Program-made: the position numbers and the translations under genes
NCBI GenBank assembly: GCA_020543525.1
Contig: JAHYIO010000033.1
Span: 2,604,001 to 2,668,000, forward strand
From: Coriolopsis trogii
Taxonomy: Eukaryota; Basidiomycota; Agaricomycetes; Polyporales; Polyporaceae
Direction: 5' to 3'
DNA length: 64,000 nucleotides
The notes under the pieces: model-generated
Told to the model about the DNA's origin: nothing
Database searches by the model: none
The model's input: only the letters and a program-made list of their open reading frames with translations
In this document: positions 12,124 to 23,477 of the stretch, one piece after another
Position numbering within the stretch: position 1 is the first letter of the stretch
Layout: each line of letters starts with the position of its first letter

Positions 12124-12264
12124 CGCGGACGTCCCCAGCGTTGACATGTTACACATCTGCGTATATTGGCGTTTCCCCAAGTACCATCATTTATCCGAAT
12201 ACAGAAACTGCGGGAAGCCACTTGGCAGACGCGAACCAAGTCTGAGACCCAGTGAGAATCGACA

Positions 12265-12545
12265 AAGTTTGTAGATGTTTCCAGCCGTTTGTAGCCGCGG
12301 TACGGCTGGGAAACGCTAGGAAACGAGGCAAAGCGCTGCGCACGTCTACAAACATGAGTTTGAACGTGCGTCTAAATTCCCCTCCCGTTTGTGTCCGTTC
12401 GTGGCCGTTTGTGTCGTTTCGGGTCGGTTTGTGTCGGTAGCTCCTGTCAAACACGTCAGAACACGTCACGCGCGGCTGCAAACCGATGGGAAATGCTCCA
12501 AAATGATGGAATAGGCTGGGAACCGCTACAAACAGCTACAGGACC
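12265..12545. repeat. Degenerate word repeat, both orientations
   Basis: Words such as CCGTTTGTAGCCG, GGCTGGGAAACGCTA, GGCTGCAAACCGATGGGAAA and AACCGCTACAAACAGCTAC recur with changes on both strands. The same vocabulary returns near 13760-13830. This looks like a decayed dispersed or foldback repeat. Confidence 0.5.
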
Positions 12546-13319
12546 GGGTATGCTAGTACAGGCGCCCTCCCTCCCTCCCTCTCGCCCGCCTCGTCCCACC
12601 TGCACGCCCGGATCCCAGACTCAGCACGTGCACAAAGTGGGACCCGTGCTGGGGGCGCGACCCTGTAACATGACATACAAGCATATGCGTGAGCTTCATA
12701 TGAGTAGTAAGTAGATCAATGACGTACTGCGGATTTCACTTCGCCCAGTCATCAGAACACCCCCCCCCTCAGCATTGCGGTGTTTCTATATTCACGTTAG
12801 CACGAGATTGCTGCATAGAATATACAAAACTTATGCGGCGATCACGAGTGTTTCCCCCCGCAGTATACCATGCATCTAAATGCTGACTGCCGCCGGCGTG
12901 GAGAGAACAGCACAGGCAGGCGACCTGTACCTGTCGATAAGTGTGTCAATGAAGTACAAGTAGTTCAAATATGGCGACCGCACCTTTTGGTAGCTCTGGC
13001 GATGTCGTTCAATGCCTGCCATCCAGACCAACCTCGGAGAACAATGTGGTCAGATCCTTCGGACCACCTGTGGATCTGCGAATCGGAGCCCAGGAAGGCC
13101 ACTCGTAGAGGTCCTGCATACAAGACGATGAGAGGTGATGCGAGTAGGAGTACGTCTGAGAGCAGTAAGAAGCATGTTGTCGCGAATCTCCTTGCGGCGA
13201 GGGACATTCTCGAATACCTCGGATCTCGGAAAGGCGTACGCACGAAGAATGGAGCGCATATATGCGCTTCTTTGGCGTAGTACTCAGTTCTAGCAGCTAG
13301 CGGGAGGAGTGCACTTGTT

Positions 13320-13482
13320 AGCAAGCGTGAGGCAGATGAAAGCGAGAGGACGAGAGACCAATAGAGCGAGAGAGTAGTCTAAGTGCGAGACTGCGAGAGA
13401 CTGCGAGAGGCTGCGAGAGCAAGAGGGCCAGAAAGCAAGAGAGCAAGAGAGCAAGAGAGCAAAAAAGCAAGAGAGGGGGAAA
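13320..13482. repeat. Purine-rich GAGA/GCAAGAGA low-complexity tract
   Basis: Repeats of GCGAGAGA and then AGCAAGAG units on the + strand, almost free of T. Simple-sequence DNA. Confidence 0.7.
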
Positions 13483-13644
13483 GAAGTCCCTGTCGCAGCC
13501 TCGCATGGGGTTGCGACGAGTCTGACGTCACGCGATGGTGCTACCACATGACTTGTGGACGATGCGAACGGGAGCACGGCGGCACAAGCGCCTGGACGAA
13601 TGGGCAAGGGATGTACGGACAGACAGTGCGGCAAGGTGCAGGAA

Positions 13645-13666
13645 CTGTACACTGTACAGTGTACAG
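13645..13666. repeat. Perfect 22-bp palindrome
   Basis: The left half CTGTACACTGT is followed at once by its exact reverse complement. A diverged copy of the half site follows (GCGTACAG). Confidence 0.8.
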
Positions 13667-13754
13667 CGTACAGATGCGGACGGTGTCAGTGTCGTCGACA
13701 GCACCTGTTCGCACCAGATTGACAGGGCCCGTTGTCGTGGCTATGCTTATCAAG

Positions 13755-13830
13755 CGCGCGTCGCCGCTGCAAACCGACCGTCTATGCTGCAAAACGCTAC
13801 AAACGGCTGCAAACATTGTCGGTTTTCACT
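13755..13830. repeat. Second copy of the GCTGCAAAC word repeat
   Basis: GCTGCAAACCGACC, GCTGCAAAACGCTACAAA and CGGCTGCAAACATTG appear in succession. They share words with 12265-12545. Confidence 0.5.
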
Positions 13831-14131
13831 GGGTCTGAGAGGGCAAGCCGCAAGACTTGACTGAAGTTGAACCGTGACTTCAATGAAGTTCATTGAACGC
13901 GTCGTGAACAGCGAATCACGTGGGTCGCGTCAGCATGCGGACATCGACTCCCGATTGGCCGACGACGATCGACCGTCTGCCCATGTCGTCCGACCCTCTA
14001 CAAAAGATGGCATTCCTCGCCACCTCCTCAGCCAGGTCTGCGGCCAGTTCATGTTGCTCCGGACGTTCACTGTCCATCAAGTCGCAAAGGGAAAGAGGTT
14101 CCAGATCTCCTATACATATATCAGGCGGAAG

Positions 14132-15323
14132 ATGAGCACAGAGCTACCACCGTCGTCCATCCCGCTGTTCCCGACGGTCGCGTCATATCGAGAATGGCGG
14201 AGGAGGGCTTACGACGAGAAGAAGTCGGTCGGGTTCGTCCCGACCATGGGAGCGTTGCACGAGGGACATCTTTCGCTCGGTACGTCACCGCACATCTCAT
14301 CTTCGTCTCCTCTTACCGACAGGAACACGACGAATCGCACCCACATCGCAGTTCGACGGTCGCTGGCCGAGAACGACCTCACTGTCCTCTCGATATTTGT
14401 GAACCCAGCCCAGTTTGCTCCCCATGAAGATCTCGCAACGTACCCCCGCACACTTCCCCGCGACCTGGAGCTGCTCTCCGAAGTGTCGGTCGCGGGACGC
14501 TCCGCCGCGGCCGTCTTCGTCCCTACCGTGAACGAGATGTACCCGAGTGGGATTACACAGAGCGTGGACGAGCAAAAGGGCACGTTCGTGGAAGTCAAGG
14601 GGTATGGACACCAAATGGAAGGCAGGACGCGTCCCACCTTCTTCCGTGGGGTGGCCACGGTGGTCACGAAGCTTTTCAACGTCATCGAGGTACGTGAGGC
14701 GATGACGATAATGAATACGAGAATGATCTGACACGGGCTCGTAGCCGACGCGAGCATACTTTGGGCAGAAGGACATCCAGCAGGCTCTTCTACTTCGCCG
14801 CCTGACGCGCGACCTTCTCCTCTCCCACCCGGAACCACAGAACCTGCGCATCGTTCCCACCGCACGGTGAGTCGACCTTCTCCCGTCTGACCACTACGGC
14901 GATGCTGACCCTAAACGCGCATATAGGGACCATAGTACCTCTCTCGCCCTCTCTTCGCGCAACGCGTACCTCTCCCCTCACGAGCGGGATGACATCGCCC
15001 CAGTGCTGTACGAGGCCCTCCAAGCTGCCCGGTTGGCATGGGAGGCGAACGCACCAAAGTCCGAGTGCATCTCGCGCGCGCAGGCGGTCATACAGGCGAG
15101 GATCGGTCAAGTCGGGGACACGGCCGACGTGCGACTGGACTACATCGAGATGAATGACCCGGAGACGTTCGATGTCGTACAGGACGAAACGTCGCAGGCG
15201 GAGTGGGAGCGCTATTCTGTAGGACGGCCCGTCATCGTGAGCGGAGCGCTGTGGGTCGGGAGGACAAGGCTTATTGACAACCTGGTGCTGGGTGCCCGAG
15301 AGGCACTGGGCATAGAAGACTGA
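14132..15323 (+). CDS. PAN6: Pantothenate synthetase
   Basis: Four exons (introns 14280-14351, 14690-14744, 14867-14926) give 334 residues. The enzyme (pantoate-beta-alanine ligase) condenses pantoate and beta-alanine with ATP, the last step before pantothenate, the precursor of coenzyme A. The family motifs are present: FVPTMGALHEGHLSLVRRS (the HIGH-like ATP site), IFVNPAQFAPHEDLATYPRT, GRTRPTFFRGVATVVTKLFN, AYFGQKDIQQALLLRR and SLALSSRNAYLSPHER. The length exceeds the bacterial enzyme (about 280) by insertions in the C-terminal domain, as in other fungi. The start at MSTELPPSSIPLF is chosen because homology begins soon after; upstream in-frame codons are not conserved-looking. The gene appears intact. 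Confidence 0.95.
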
Positions 15324-15666
15324 GCGTGTTCGGTTTTGCGCTTTTGGGTATACTTTGGGTCACCGTTCTCCAGTGCTCTCTATGTTATACTCTATCCTAT
15401 AGTGGTTTCGTTCGTAGAGTATAAGTACATGTCATCAGTGATCTGCCTGTAGGCCCAGCATGCGTTTCGGTACGCCAGGTTTTTTTCCGGCCCGGGAAGT
15501 CCGGTGCATCTACACGTCATAAGGGCAATTGCAAGCATGTGGTCTTCGAATTCACGCTTGTTCCAAACTATTGCTCTTGTCTTTACCGCTCTTGCCTACT
15601 ACGTGCCGACTTTACACACTATACTATACACAGCCTAACCCCTTCGTGATAATCCCAGAATCACTC
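15324..15666. other. Intergenic spacer
   Basis: 3' region of the pantothenate synthetase gene and 5' region of the dolichyl-diphosphatase gene. No other feature seen. Confidence 0.5.
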
Positions 15667-16664
15667 ATGTCGACGGCGGAACCGGTAGCCGTATCTCGGG
15701 CAGCACTCGATCTTACCTACGTCTTATGTGAGCTTTCTTTGGCCCCGATCAGTTCGCGAGTTACCTATCGACTTCGTTAACAGTGGCCTGAACAGACGAT
15801 GAATCGGATAGCTTGTCGCAAGTTCTGGCTTTGCTGACACTAACTCCCATCCTCCTCAACGTGCGTAGACCGCGCGTTGCCAACATGCTTCACTGAACGA
15901 TTTCGCATGCAACCCACCAGCCAGCATATGCCGCACTGACGGTATGGACGCGCGAACTCGTCTTCTTGGAGATGTGGGCAGGGCAGATGATGTGCGAAGC
16001 GTTCAACTACGTGTTGAAGCACATCATCAAGCAGGAGCGGCCAAGCAGTGAGTTCTCTCACCTCCACACTCTTCCGTCGTGCCCCAGCTCGCAAGCGGGC
16101 TCACGACGCATGTGAATGCAGCGGATCTGGGGGACGGATACGGTTTTCCCTCTTCGCATAGCCAGTGGATGGGATACTTTGCGAGCTTCCTCTTCCTCCA
16201 TTTCTCCTTCCGCCACCGATTCGTGTCCACCGGGTTTGCACCCCTCGATCGGGCACGCGACGTACTGCTGTTCACCTTCATACTGTCCTGGTCGGCTGGC
16301 GTCGCATTCTCTCGGTACGCCGCTAGCGTCTTGTGCGATGTACTACTTAGTCTAATATTCTATCTTATCGTCACTGTCCAGGTATTACCTCTCCTACCAC
16401 AGCATCCCGCAGGTGCTTTGGGGATTCGGCATCGGCGTTCTCTTCGGGTCGACGTACTACTTCCTCGTCGAGTTCCTACCCACACGCCGGCCCACTTCAG
16501 TCCTCGGAAGATTACGAACGGCGCTGCTCACGAACCCTGTCTCTGTCTGGTTCCGGTTGCGCGACGGCTGGGCTGTTTGGTCCGACGCCGGAACTGAGGC
16601 TCAGTACGTGAGGTGGAGAGAGGAATGGGACGGTAAACAAGCAGTATCGAAGAAGTTGAACTGA
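15667..16664 (+). CDS. CAX4: Dolichyl-diphosphatase (PAP2 family)
   Basis: Five exons (introns 15728-15795, 15861-15920, 16048-16121, 16315-16381) give 242 residues. The enzyme sits in the ER membrane and removes a phosphate from dolichyl diphosphate released after N-glycosylation, recycling the lipid carrier. The three PAP2 phosphatase motifs are complete: KHIIKQERPS (K-x6-RP), GFPSSHSQWMGYF (PSxH) and SRYYLSYHSIPQVLWG (SR-x5-H). Hydrophobic spans include FASFLFLHFSF, VLLFTFILSWSAGVAF and LWGFGIGVLFGSTYYFLV. The length matches the yeast and human enzymes (about 240). The start is the first ATG before the conserved SRAALDLTYVLY. Intact. Confidence 0.92.
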
Positions 16665-17585
16665 GAAGGGCGTAAGGAGGAAGCCATGCATCGAGCTTAC
16701 ACTCAGGCCACACGAGGCCTAAAGTACAGTTACTACTATCATCCCGCAAGGAACCTTCCTAGTCTGCCATGTTGTTTGAACCCGATCCGATGTCTTACGT
16801 TACGGTGTGTCTTGCGCTTTTGCAGTCGTCGAAAACCAGGTGCAGTCTGAGTCCACATTTCGACTTGCCTATCTGCTGCCGGTCCAGCTTGACAATGGCT
16901 GGAATCCGATCGGCGTGCGTGCCTGTTGAGGAAATTTGAGGGTCACGATTTGTTGACGAGACTCGCCGGCTTCCCCGCGGGGGTGATAGGATTGTGCGGG
17001 AGTGTGCGGGGGGTGCGGGGTCTTGAATGGTTTTGCCATGATCGCTATCCATCATCCGCCACTATCTCGCCTCCACTCTTCTTGTCTAAGACATCGACAC
17101 TCACTCAGTCCTCAAGTACTCAGAGCTCAGCACTCTTGCCTGCGCATTGTCACGTACCGGCCGTAAGGGTGTCGCCGCCAGACGTCAACTCACCGTCGAG
17201 GGTATCGGACATAGGCGCGAGCGGGAAGTCCCTGCTGTGAGTTTCTTGTTCCTGGCGCTGGAAGGGGCACGAAGATCATTGCTATCATTCTTGAACGAAC
17301 CCCATGACTCGCGTTTACTAACCTACTGGCCGGGCTTGCCGGCTGTTCCCCTTTTGCGCGTGCGATAGGGATCGCGTCTCTGGAGCTCTACAGTATGTTC
17401 TGTCAACCCTACCTTACGCGCTGCATATATAAACCAGGAGCCCGGGACCGCAGGGTTTCGCGAGACATTCCCAGCACCCACGACCTGCTCTCCCACCCGT
17501 CTGTGTTTCCGTCTTGGCCCTCGATCTCGCTGCTTCTCCCATTCATCCTTGGTACCAAGAGCGAATCTAAAAGGCTCCATCCAGC
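16665..17585. other. Spacer with the permease promoter
   Basis: No exon supported. The 3' half is the promoter and leader of the MFS gene, with a TATA box at 17426-17433 and pyrimidine-rich leader sequence after it. Confidence 0.5.
17426..17433 (+). promoter_or_regulatory. TATA box of the MFS permease gene
   Basis: TATATAAA, 153 bp upstream of the start codon and followed by a leader without ATG in a good context. Confidence 0.6.
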
Positions 17586-19844
17586 ATGTCCGACCCAGAG
17601 AAGTCGCAGCAGGTGGAAGTGGGCAAGGCCCCGTCGACGTACTCGGACGAGAAGGGGCGTGCGTCCCAGACCGAGCGTGTGTCCCCGACCGCGGGGGACG
17701 CGCTGGAGCCGGAGGTGTATAACGCACACGTTGACGTCAGCGGGGTCGACGAGCGCAAGTTGATGCGGAAGCTCGACCTTTATCTCGTCCCGTGGCTGTC
17801 GTTCTTGTACCTGCTCAGCTTCCTCGACCGTACGAGCATAGGAAACGCGAAGGTGCGTGGTACGTATCGCACGCTGGGCGGAATCTGATGCACCGTTCGC
17901 ATCCCAGCTGTACCACCTCGAGACAGATTTACACATCAACGACAAGCAATATGGGATCGCGTTGACGATTTTCTTCTTCTCGTACGCGATTTTCGAGGTG
18001 AGTACGACGCGCGATCCTCATATCTCGCTCCGTTCCCAATCTCGTCTTAGGTGCCTTCCAACGTCTTCCTCAAACGTCTTCGCCCTTCAATATGGCTCTC
18101 ACTCCTCATGCTGCTGTGGGGCGTCATGATGGTATGTTGGCCAAACTCTCTCCGTGCGCTGGGTATGCACGCCAATGCTCATCGCGACGCTAGACCGTGC
18201 AAGGCTTGGTACACAACTACAGCGGACTGCTCGGTGAGTCTGCGTCCTTGTCGGCATTTGTCAGACTCGACAGACAACACCCCGTGATACGTAACCGCGC
18301 CCGACTGACTTGATGGCACATACATAGGCATGCGGTGGCTTCTCGGCATGTTTGAGGCCGGTCTGTTCCCGGGCGTGAACTACTATCTCTCCTGGTGAGT
18401 GGTCGCTCCGCGAAGCACTCCGCGGCCTTCTGTCGGAATGGAGAGCTAATTTTGGTGTGAATGTGCAGCTGGTACAAGCGTTCAGAGTTCGGCATTCGTG
18501 CCGCGATCTTCTTCTCTGCGGCTACGGTATCTGGAGCGTTCGGGGGTTTGCTTGCGGTAGGTCGTCTCTCACCTTCTCTTCCGTTATGGAGAACGGCGCT
18601 GACGAAGTTGCTACCCTTGGGTGCACTCGTGTCATTGTTGTGGGTGGATTTTCCCATTCGCGTTGACAGGCCGCCATCTCGAACATGGAGGGCGTCGGGG
18701 GCAAGCCCGCCTGGGCGTGGATCTTCATTCTCGAGGGACTGGTCACCGTGATCGCGGGTATCCTGTCGTTCTGGATCATTCAGGACTTCCCGGACACCGC
18801 CAAATTCCTCTCCGAGGAGGAGCGCACGTTCGTCATCCGTCGGTTGCAGTCGGACGATCAGTACAGTGCTGCGGGCGAGGACCTCAAGTGGCACTATATC
18901 TGGCGCAGTCTTCTCGACTGGAAGACTTGGGTTGGGAGTGAGTGATGCGCGTGAATGGCGATGGACCGCCACATGACTGACTTGATACTAGTGCTGCTGT
19001 ACATGGGAGCTGACGGTCCGCTCTACGCGTTCTCGCTTTTTTTGCCAAGTATCATCAACGAGCTCGGTGAGTCGATCGTGGTAGTGAATCATCATATACT
19101 GAAGAGGTTCTTCTACAGGATACACCGCAACGCCTGCGAACTTGCTGAGTGTGCCAGTCTATGTTGTCGCTTGCATTGCCACTTGCGTGGTTGGGTTCGT
19201 CGCGGATCGGTACGGGAACCGAGGATACCTCACTATGTACGTGCCCGCCCTTCGCTCTGTCTCCATATCTGTCTAACTAGCGTCTCTATAGGGCATCGCT
19301 ATGCGTCGGCCTAGCAGGCTACATCATCCTCATCGCATCTCGTAACGCTGCGTTGTCATATGTTGCGGTGTACCTCGCGGCGTGCGGTATCTACCCGAAC
19401 ATCCCGAACATCATCGCGTGGGTGTCAAACAACGTCGAGGGATCTTACAAGCGTAGCGTCTCCCTCGCGATGGTCATTAGCTTTGGCAACCTCAACGGCG
19501 CGGTGTCGTCGAACGTGGTACGTCCTTCCTCCCTTCGATCCGACGAGCCCAACAAGGCTGACGCTACCCCATGTTTCCAGTACCGTGGACAAGACAAGCC
19601 CTGGTACACGCTCGGACACGGTATTGTGCTCATGTACATCGCCATCGGACTTGTCATGGCCGTCATCTACCACCTCCTCCTTCGCCGCGAGAACGCGAGG
19701 CGCGACCGTGGCGAACGCGACGAGATCATCAAGGGCGTCAACGATGACCAGAAGGAGCTGGCGCGGAACGGAGTATACTCGAGCGTCGCGGAGGCGAAGC
19801 AGGACAAGGGAGACGAGTGGAGTGGGTACCGCTACACGCTATAG
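17586..19844 (+). CDS. MFS permease, allantoate/nicotinate (ACS) family
   Basis: About eleven exons with short introns. After a hydrophilic N-terminus the protein reads RKLDLYLVPWLSFLYLLSFL then DRTSIGNAK, the classic first span of the Dal5/Tna1 anion:cation symporter family. Other hallmarks are LYHLETDLHINDKQYGIALT, MRWLLGMFEAGLFPGVNYYL, WYKRSEFGIRAAIFFSAAT, IFILEGLVTVIAGILSFWII and GIYPNIPNIIAWVSNN. Twelve spans can be counted. Family members carry small organic anions such as allantoate, nicotinate, biotin precursors or vitamins at the plasma membrane. The substrate here cannot be told from the sequence. The C-terminus is a charged cytosolic tail ending GYRYTL. The start ATG gives MSDPEKSQQVEVGK. 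It appears intact and has its own TATA box. Confidence 0.92.
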
Positions 19845-20179
19845 ACCTGCGAGACTCTCGAAGGGTGCCGTTGCGTGCACTCAGCGGAGCTTGTGGTACG
19901 AACTGCTACGATCACATTGCGATGTGCACTTTGTGTCTGTACATGTATCTTACCTTGAATCATCTTGTATATATAGCGCTGCTTTTTGCTGTCTATTTGG
20001 ACGTCGACGAGCATCGTGCTGTGACACTCTTGGCGAACTTCACCTCCATAAACCGCCAGCTACTTGACCTCCCCTCCAATCGCGCCGTGGGAACTTGGAA
20101 CGCATTATGACGTAAGCAACTGTGTAAGGCGTCCACCTATGCACAGCACTCCTTGACCTCTTTGCTCACATCCACCATC
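19845..20179. other. Intergenic spacer
   Basis: 3' region of the permease and 5' region of the CRIPT gene. Nothing else seen. Confidence 0.5.
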
Positions 20180-20658
20180 ATGGTCTGTAAGAAATGCGAG
20201 GCTGTAAGCGTCATCTTCCTCTTAACCGTCTCGTATGCTGCTACTGACATGTATCTGCAGAAAACGTCCAAGCTTGCTGCCCCGGACCCGTTCAAGTCGA
20301 CTTCGCAGGCGATCAAGGAGGGCTCCCGCAAGATCGGTGAGAACAAGCTGCTGAGCAGGCCGGGGAGCTCCAAGAACAGGTTTCAGGTGCGTATGCATAT
20401 CTCATGATGGTTACATGTTGTGCTCATACACCCGTGACCTTGTAGCCCTATCAAGGTAAATGTAAAGACTGCAAATCGACGGTCACGCAGAACAAGGCCA
20501 AGTACTGTCATGGTGCGTTCCCGTTTCTCGCTACCTTTGTGATGTATGTGTTCTGATGACGGTGTGCTCTTGTAGGATGCGCATACAAGCGAGGTGTGTG
20601 TGCGATCTGTGGCAAGCAAGTGCTCGATACCACTGGCTACGTCATGTCGTCCAAGTAG
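20180..20658 (+). CDS. CRIPT homologue (cysteine-rich PDZ-binding protein)
   Basis: Four exons (introns 20204-20260, 20387-20445, 20513-20575) give 99 residues, almost the same as the human protein (101). The start MVCKKCEAKTSKLAAPDPF, the internal KIGENKLLS, the CxxC pairs KCKDCKS and YCHGCAYKRGVCAICGK, and the tail QVLDTTGYVMSSK match the family throughout. Four CxxC pairs probably hold zinc. CRIPT was named for binding PSD-95 in animals, but it is ancient; fungal and plant homologues are linked to the minor spliceosome/pre-mRNA machinery rather than synapses, so the name should not be taken literally here. Intact. Confidence 0.95.
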
Positions 20659-21203
20659 TCGACACGCATAGGCGCACGGCGGTGGCATATCCCTTTATAT
20701 TCACACTCATCCGTGGTGGACGATGGCATGGACACTAGAGGTGTATTCTGAGGCACAATGTACGTTATGTATTCTAATATATTCCTGCTGCATTTCGTCG
20801 TTCTCTACCTCGTCCTTCTTGCGCGACTCGCCCGGTGCAGGATACACCTTCACACTGTCGTTGGTATATTCCGGCTGAACCAGCACTGCCATACAACAAC
20901 GTTCGCCTGCTATGTCGCCCACTTGATCCAAGTTGCTTCGCCTCTGCCTCCGAACAAGCTGACGGGCCATCTGGTGCTCGGCTCCGAACAAGAGGGCGCT
21001 CTCAGCATCAATGTCAGCCTCCGCACAGGGCCCATATTACAGCCAGCCTCCGGGGCGCTATCCTCATAGGAGCAAAAGGACTACTGCCCTTTCCTTCCAT
21101 CCTGCAGATCTCGAACAGCCAGCAGCAGCATACACGCAGAAACTTGGAGGCAGCGCACAAACACTCAAAGTATCTCAAGCTCGCTGAATACGAAGGCAAC
21201 ACC
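20659..21203. other. Spacer and kinase 5' region
   Basis: 3' region of CRIPT and upstream region of the kinase. A frame from 20835 runs into the kinase but has no Met-led conserved part. No other gene. Confidence 0.5.
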
Positions 21204-23355
21204 ATGTTCGAGGAGGTCGGAGAATTCGTATGCCGCTCGCTATCATTCTCTCTTCCCATACTGACCGCTGTTGCACGACGTGCTCAGACGATGCGCGAGT
21301 TCGACGTGATCCAACCCGCCAAGGATATCCCCCGCGGTTACTCCTGGATCAGCTCGCGCTCCGACGAGCTCAGCTTCGACTACGCTGACAATGCCTTCCC
21401 GCCCATCTCCCCCACAACGTCCCCTTACTCTCCTTCGTCGCCCTACTCACAATGCTTCTCGTCGCCCTACTCCTTCCTTGACGCCTCGCCCGGCCACCCG
21501 TCGTCCACCCCATACACGCCCTGCCTTTCCTCGCCCTACTCCTTCCTCGAGTCCTCCCAAACGCCCTCCTCGCCATGCGCGCCGCCCCGCACGCTCGCCC
21601 CGACCGACTTCCGCCCGATGCGCGTGCTGGGCAAGGGCGGGCACGGGACGGTGTACCTCGTGCAGGACATCGTGTCCGACCGGCTCCTCGCGATGAAGGT
21701 GATCGAGAAGAACGGGCTGAGGCTGCGCGAGTACCCCGCCGTGTTCGAGGAGCAGGCCGTCGCGCTCAGCCTGAGTCCGCGCCCGGACGCGGAGGGCCGC
21801 GGCGACCCAGGCGCGAAGAACTCGAATGCGAATGCGAATGCGAACGCGAACGTGAACGGGACCGGGACCGGCAGTCCGTGGTTCGTCCCGCTCGTGGGCA
21901 GTTTCGAGGATAGCGACAACTTTTATTTCCTCACGGTGCGTGGTCTTTCTGGATAATCTGCTGCGCTTTGGACTGTTGACCTGATACGCGCGCCGTCGGT
22001 ACCTGCAGGAGTACCACCCTCGGGGGGACCTCATGAGGCACATTCGGCAACACGGCGTGATCCCCATCCGCCAAGCGCGCATCTGGTGCGCTGAGCTGGT
22101 GAGTTCCCGCGCCCACGCCGATTCCTGGGGGTAGATTGGGCACTGACCCGCGGTGGGAAGCTCGTCGCAGTAGAGCAGTTGCACGAGCGACGCGTCGTCC
22201 ACCGCGACATCAAGCCGGACAACATCCTCATCGACGAAGACGGCCACGTCACCCTGGCCGACTTTGGGATCGCCCGTGCGTTCGGGCGAGAGGACGCGGA
22301 CCGGCCGTGGACGCGTGTCCATCCGTGGGCCGTGCGGCAGGACGACGGCTGCGACGTTGACCGCGACGGTATAGATGACGAGGACGACAGCGAGGAAGAG
22401 TGGTCTAGGTGTGAGGGACGGGAGGACGAGACGCAGACGATGGTGGGTACCCCGGGGTACACCGCGCCCGAGGTCTACTCTGGCGCGTACTCGTACGAGG
22501 TCGACATCTGGGGCGTCGGGGTCGTGCTCTATTGCATGCTGATGGGGCTCGTGAGTGGACTTTCTTCATTCTTGGGCTGTGCGCTGTGAGGAGGTGGCTA
22601 AAAGGATGGACGAGCAGCTCCCGTTCGGCCTTCAACCGGGAGAGCAGCGGCTGGAGGAGCTGATCGCGAGGACGGACAATCTACCGGCTGACTTTGGTAT
22701 CGACGGGATGCTGGACGACGACGTGCGGGATCTTTTGGCAAAGGTACGTCCTCTGCGTCGGATGCGATGCGCTCGTAGGATTGATGGCTTTGTGGTCCAT
22801 AATGAAGATGATGGAGAAAGACCCTGCGCAGAGGCCTTCGATACGCAAGTTGAAGAAACATCGGTGGTTCCGCCAGATGTGAGTGACCGGGGTGTGAGTC
22901 GGAAGTCATGGGAGCTGACCAGGAAGCGACAGAAACTGGCGTGCCATCGAGCGTCGAGGACAGAGCAAGAACGCGCCTAGCAAGGAGGGGCAGTTCTGTC
23001 ACAAGTACGACTTGGGAGACGCAGAAGAGGTGAGCCGCGTCTACGAACGCCTTCGCTACATGGCCTAACCCATCTTTAGGAGGTGTACGTGCCATACGGA
23101 AGGCCATACGGCATCTTTGAGCAGCATCCACACGAATGGTTCGAATGGGTGTCGCCGTGCCTGAGAGGCCACGACAGATCCTACGAGGAGGCGATCGAAT
23201 GGCCTCGGGAGTCGATCTACATGATGAGACGCGAGCTCTCGGGCAGCGAGGAGTCCTTTCCTATGCGGAGTCCCACGAAGAGCAAGGAGTCTCCGAGACG
23301 GCCGAGTGTCATGCAGAAGATGAGGGGGTGGCTGAGGAGGAGAGCATCGTCATAA
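21204..23355 (+). CDS. Serine/threonine protein kinase with Ser/Pro-rich N-terminus
   Basis: About seven exons. A short first exon (MFEEVGEF) leads into a Ser/Pro/Tyr-rich region of repeated SPY units ([12 protein letters not shown] and similar), then the kinase domain: glycine loop [17 protein letters not shown]-anchoring Lys in LLAMKVIEK, catalytic [14 protein letters not shown], Mg-binding [11 protein letters not shown] and the [13 protein letters not shown] end of the activation segment. All catalytic residues are present. Two oddities: an Asn/Ala run ([16 protein letters not shown]) between strands, encoded by a GAATGC hexamer repeat, and an acidic insert of about 35 residues in the activation segment between DFG and APE. 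The C-terminus ([18 protein letters not shown]) is basic. The closest general type is AGC/CAMK-like. The substrate is unknown. Confidence 0.85.
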
Positions 23356-23477
23356 GCAGATGTTGCGCAGTGCTTTAGCAATCTGATGCCGTTCAGTGTG
23401 ATAGAACACGGTAGAAGAGATATGACGCAACGAGCATGATGAGATGGACTGCGAGGGGAGTCTATGGACTCATCGAA

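Larger units (their letters stand above)
12124..14131. other. Repeat-rich spacer
   Basis: No gene supported. It contains degenerate AAACGGCTGCAAAC-type words (12265-12545 and 13755-13830), a CCCT-rich tract near 12565-12600, a purine-rich GAGAGCAA tract (13320-13482) and a 22-bp perfect palindrome (13645-13666). The open frame running into the pantothenate synthetase gene from 13874 is not credible as an N-terminal extension. Confidence 0.55.

Noticed and set aside
13874..14131. N-terminal extension of pantothenate synthetase
   Set aside because: The frame is open upstream, but the added residues are unlike the family and conserved sequence starts shortly after the ATG at 14132.
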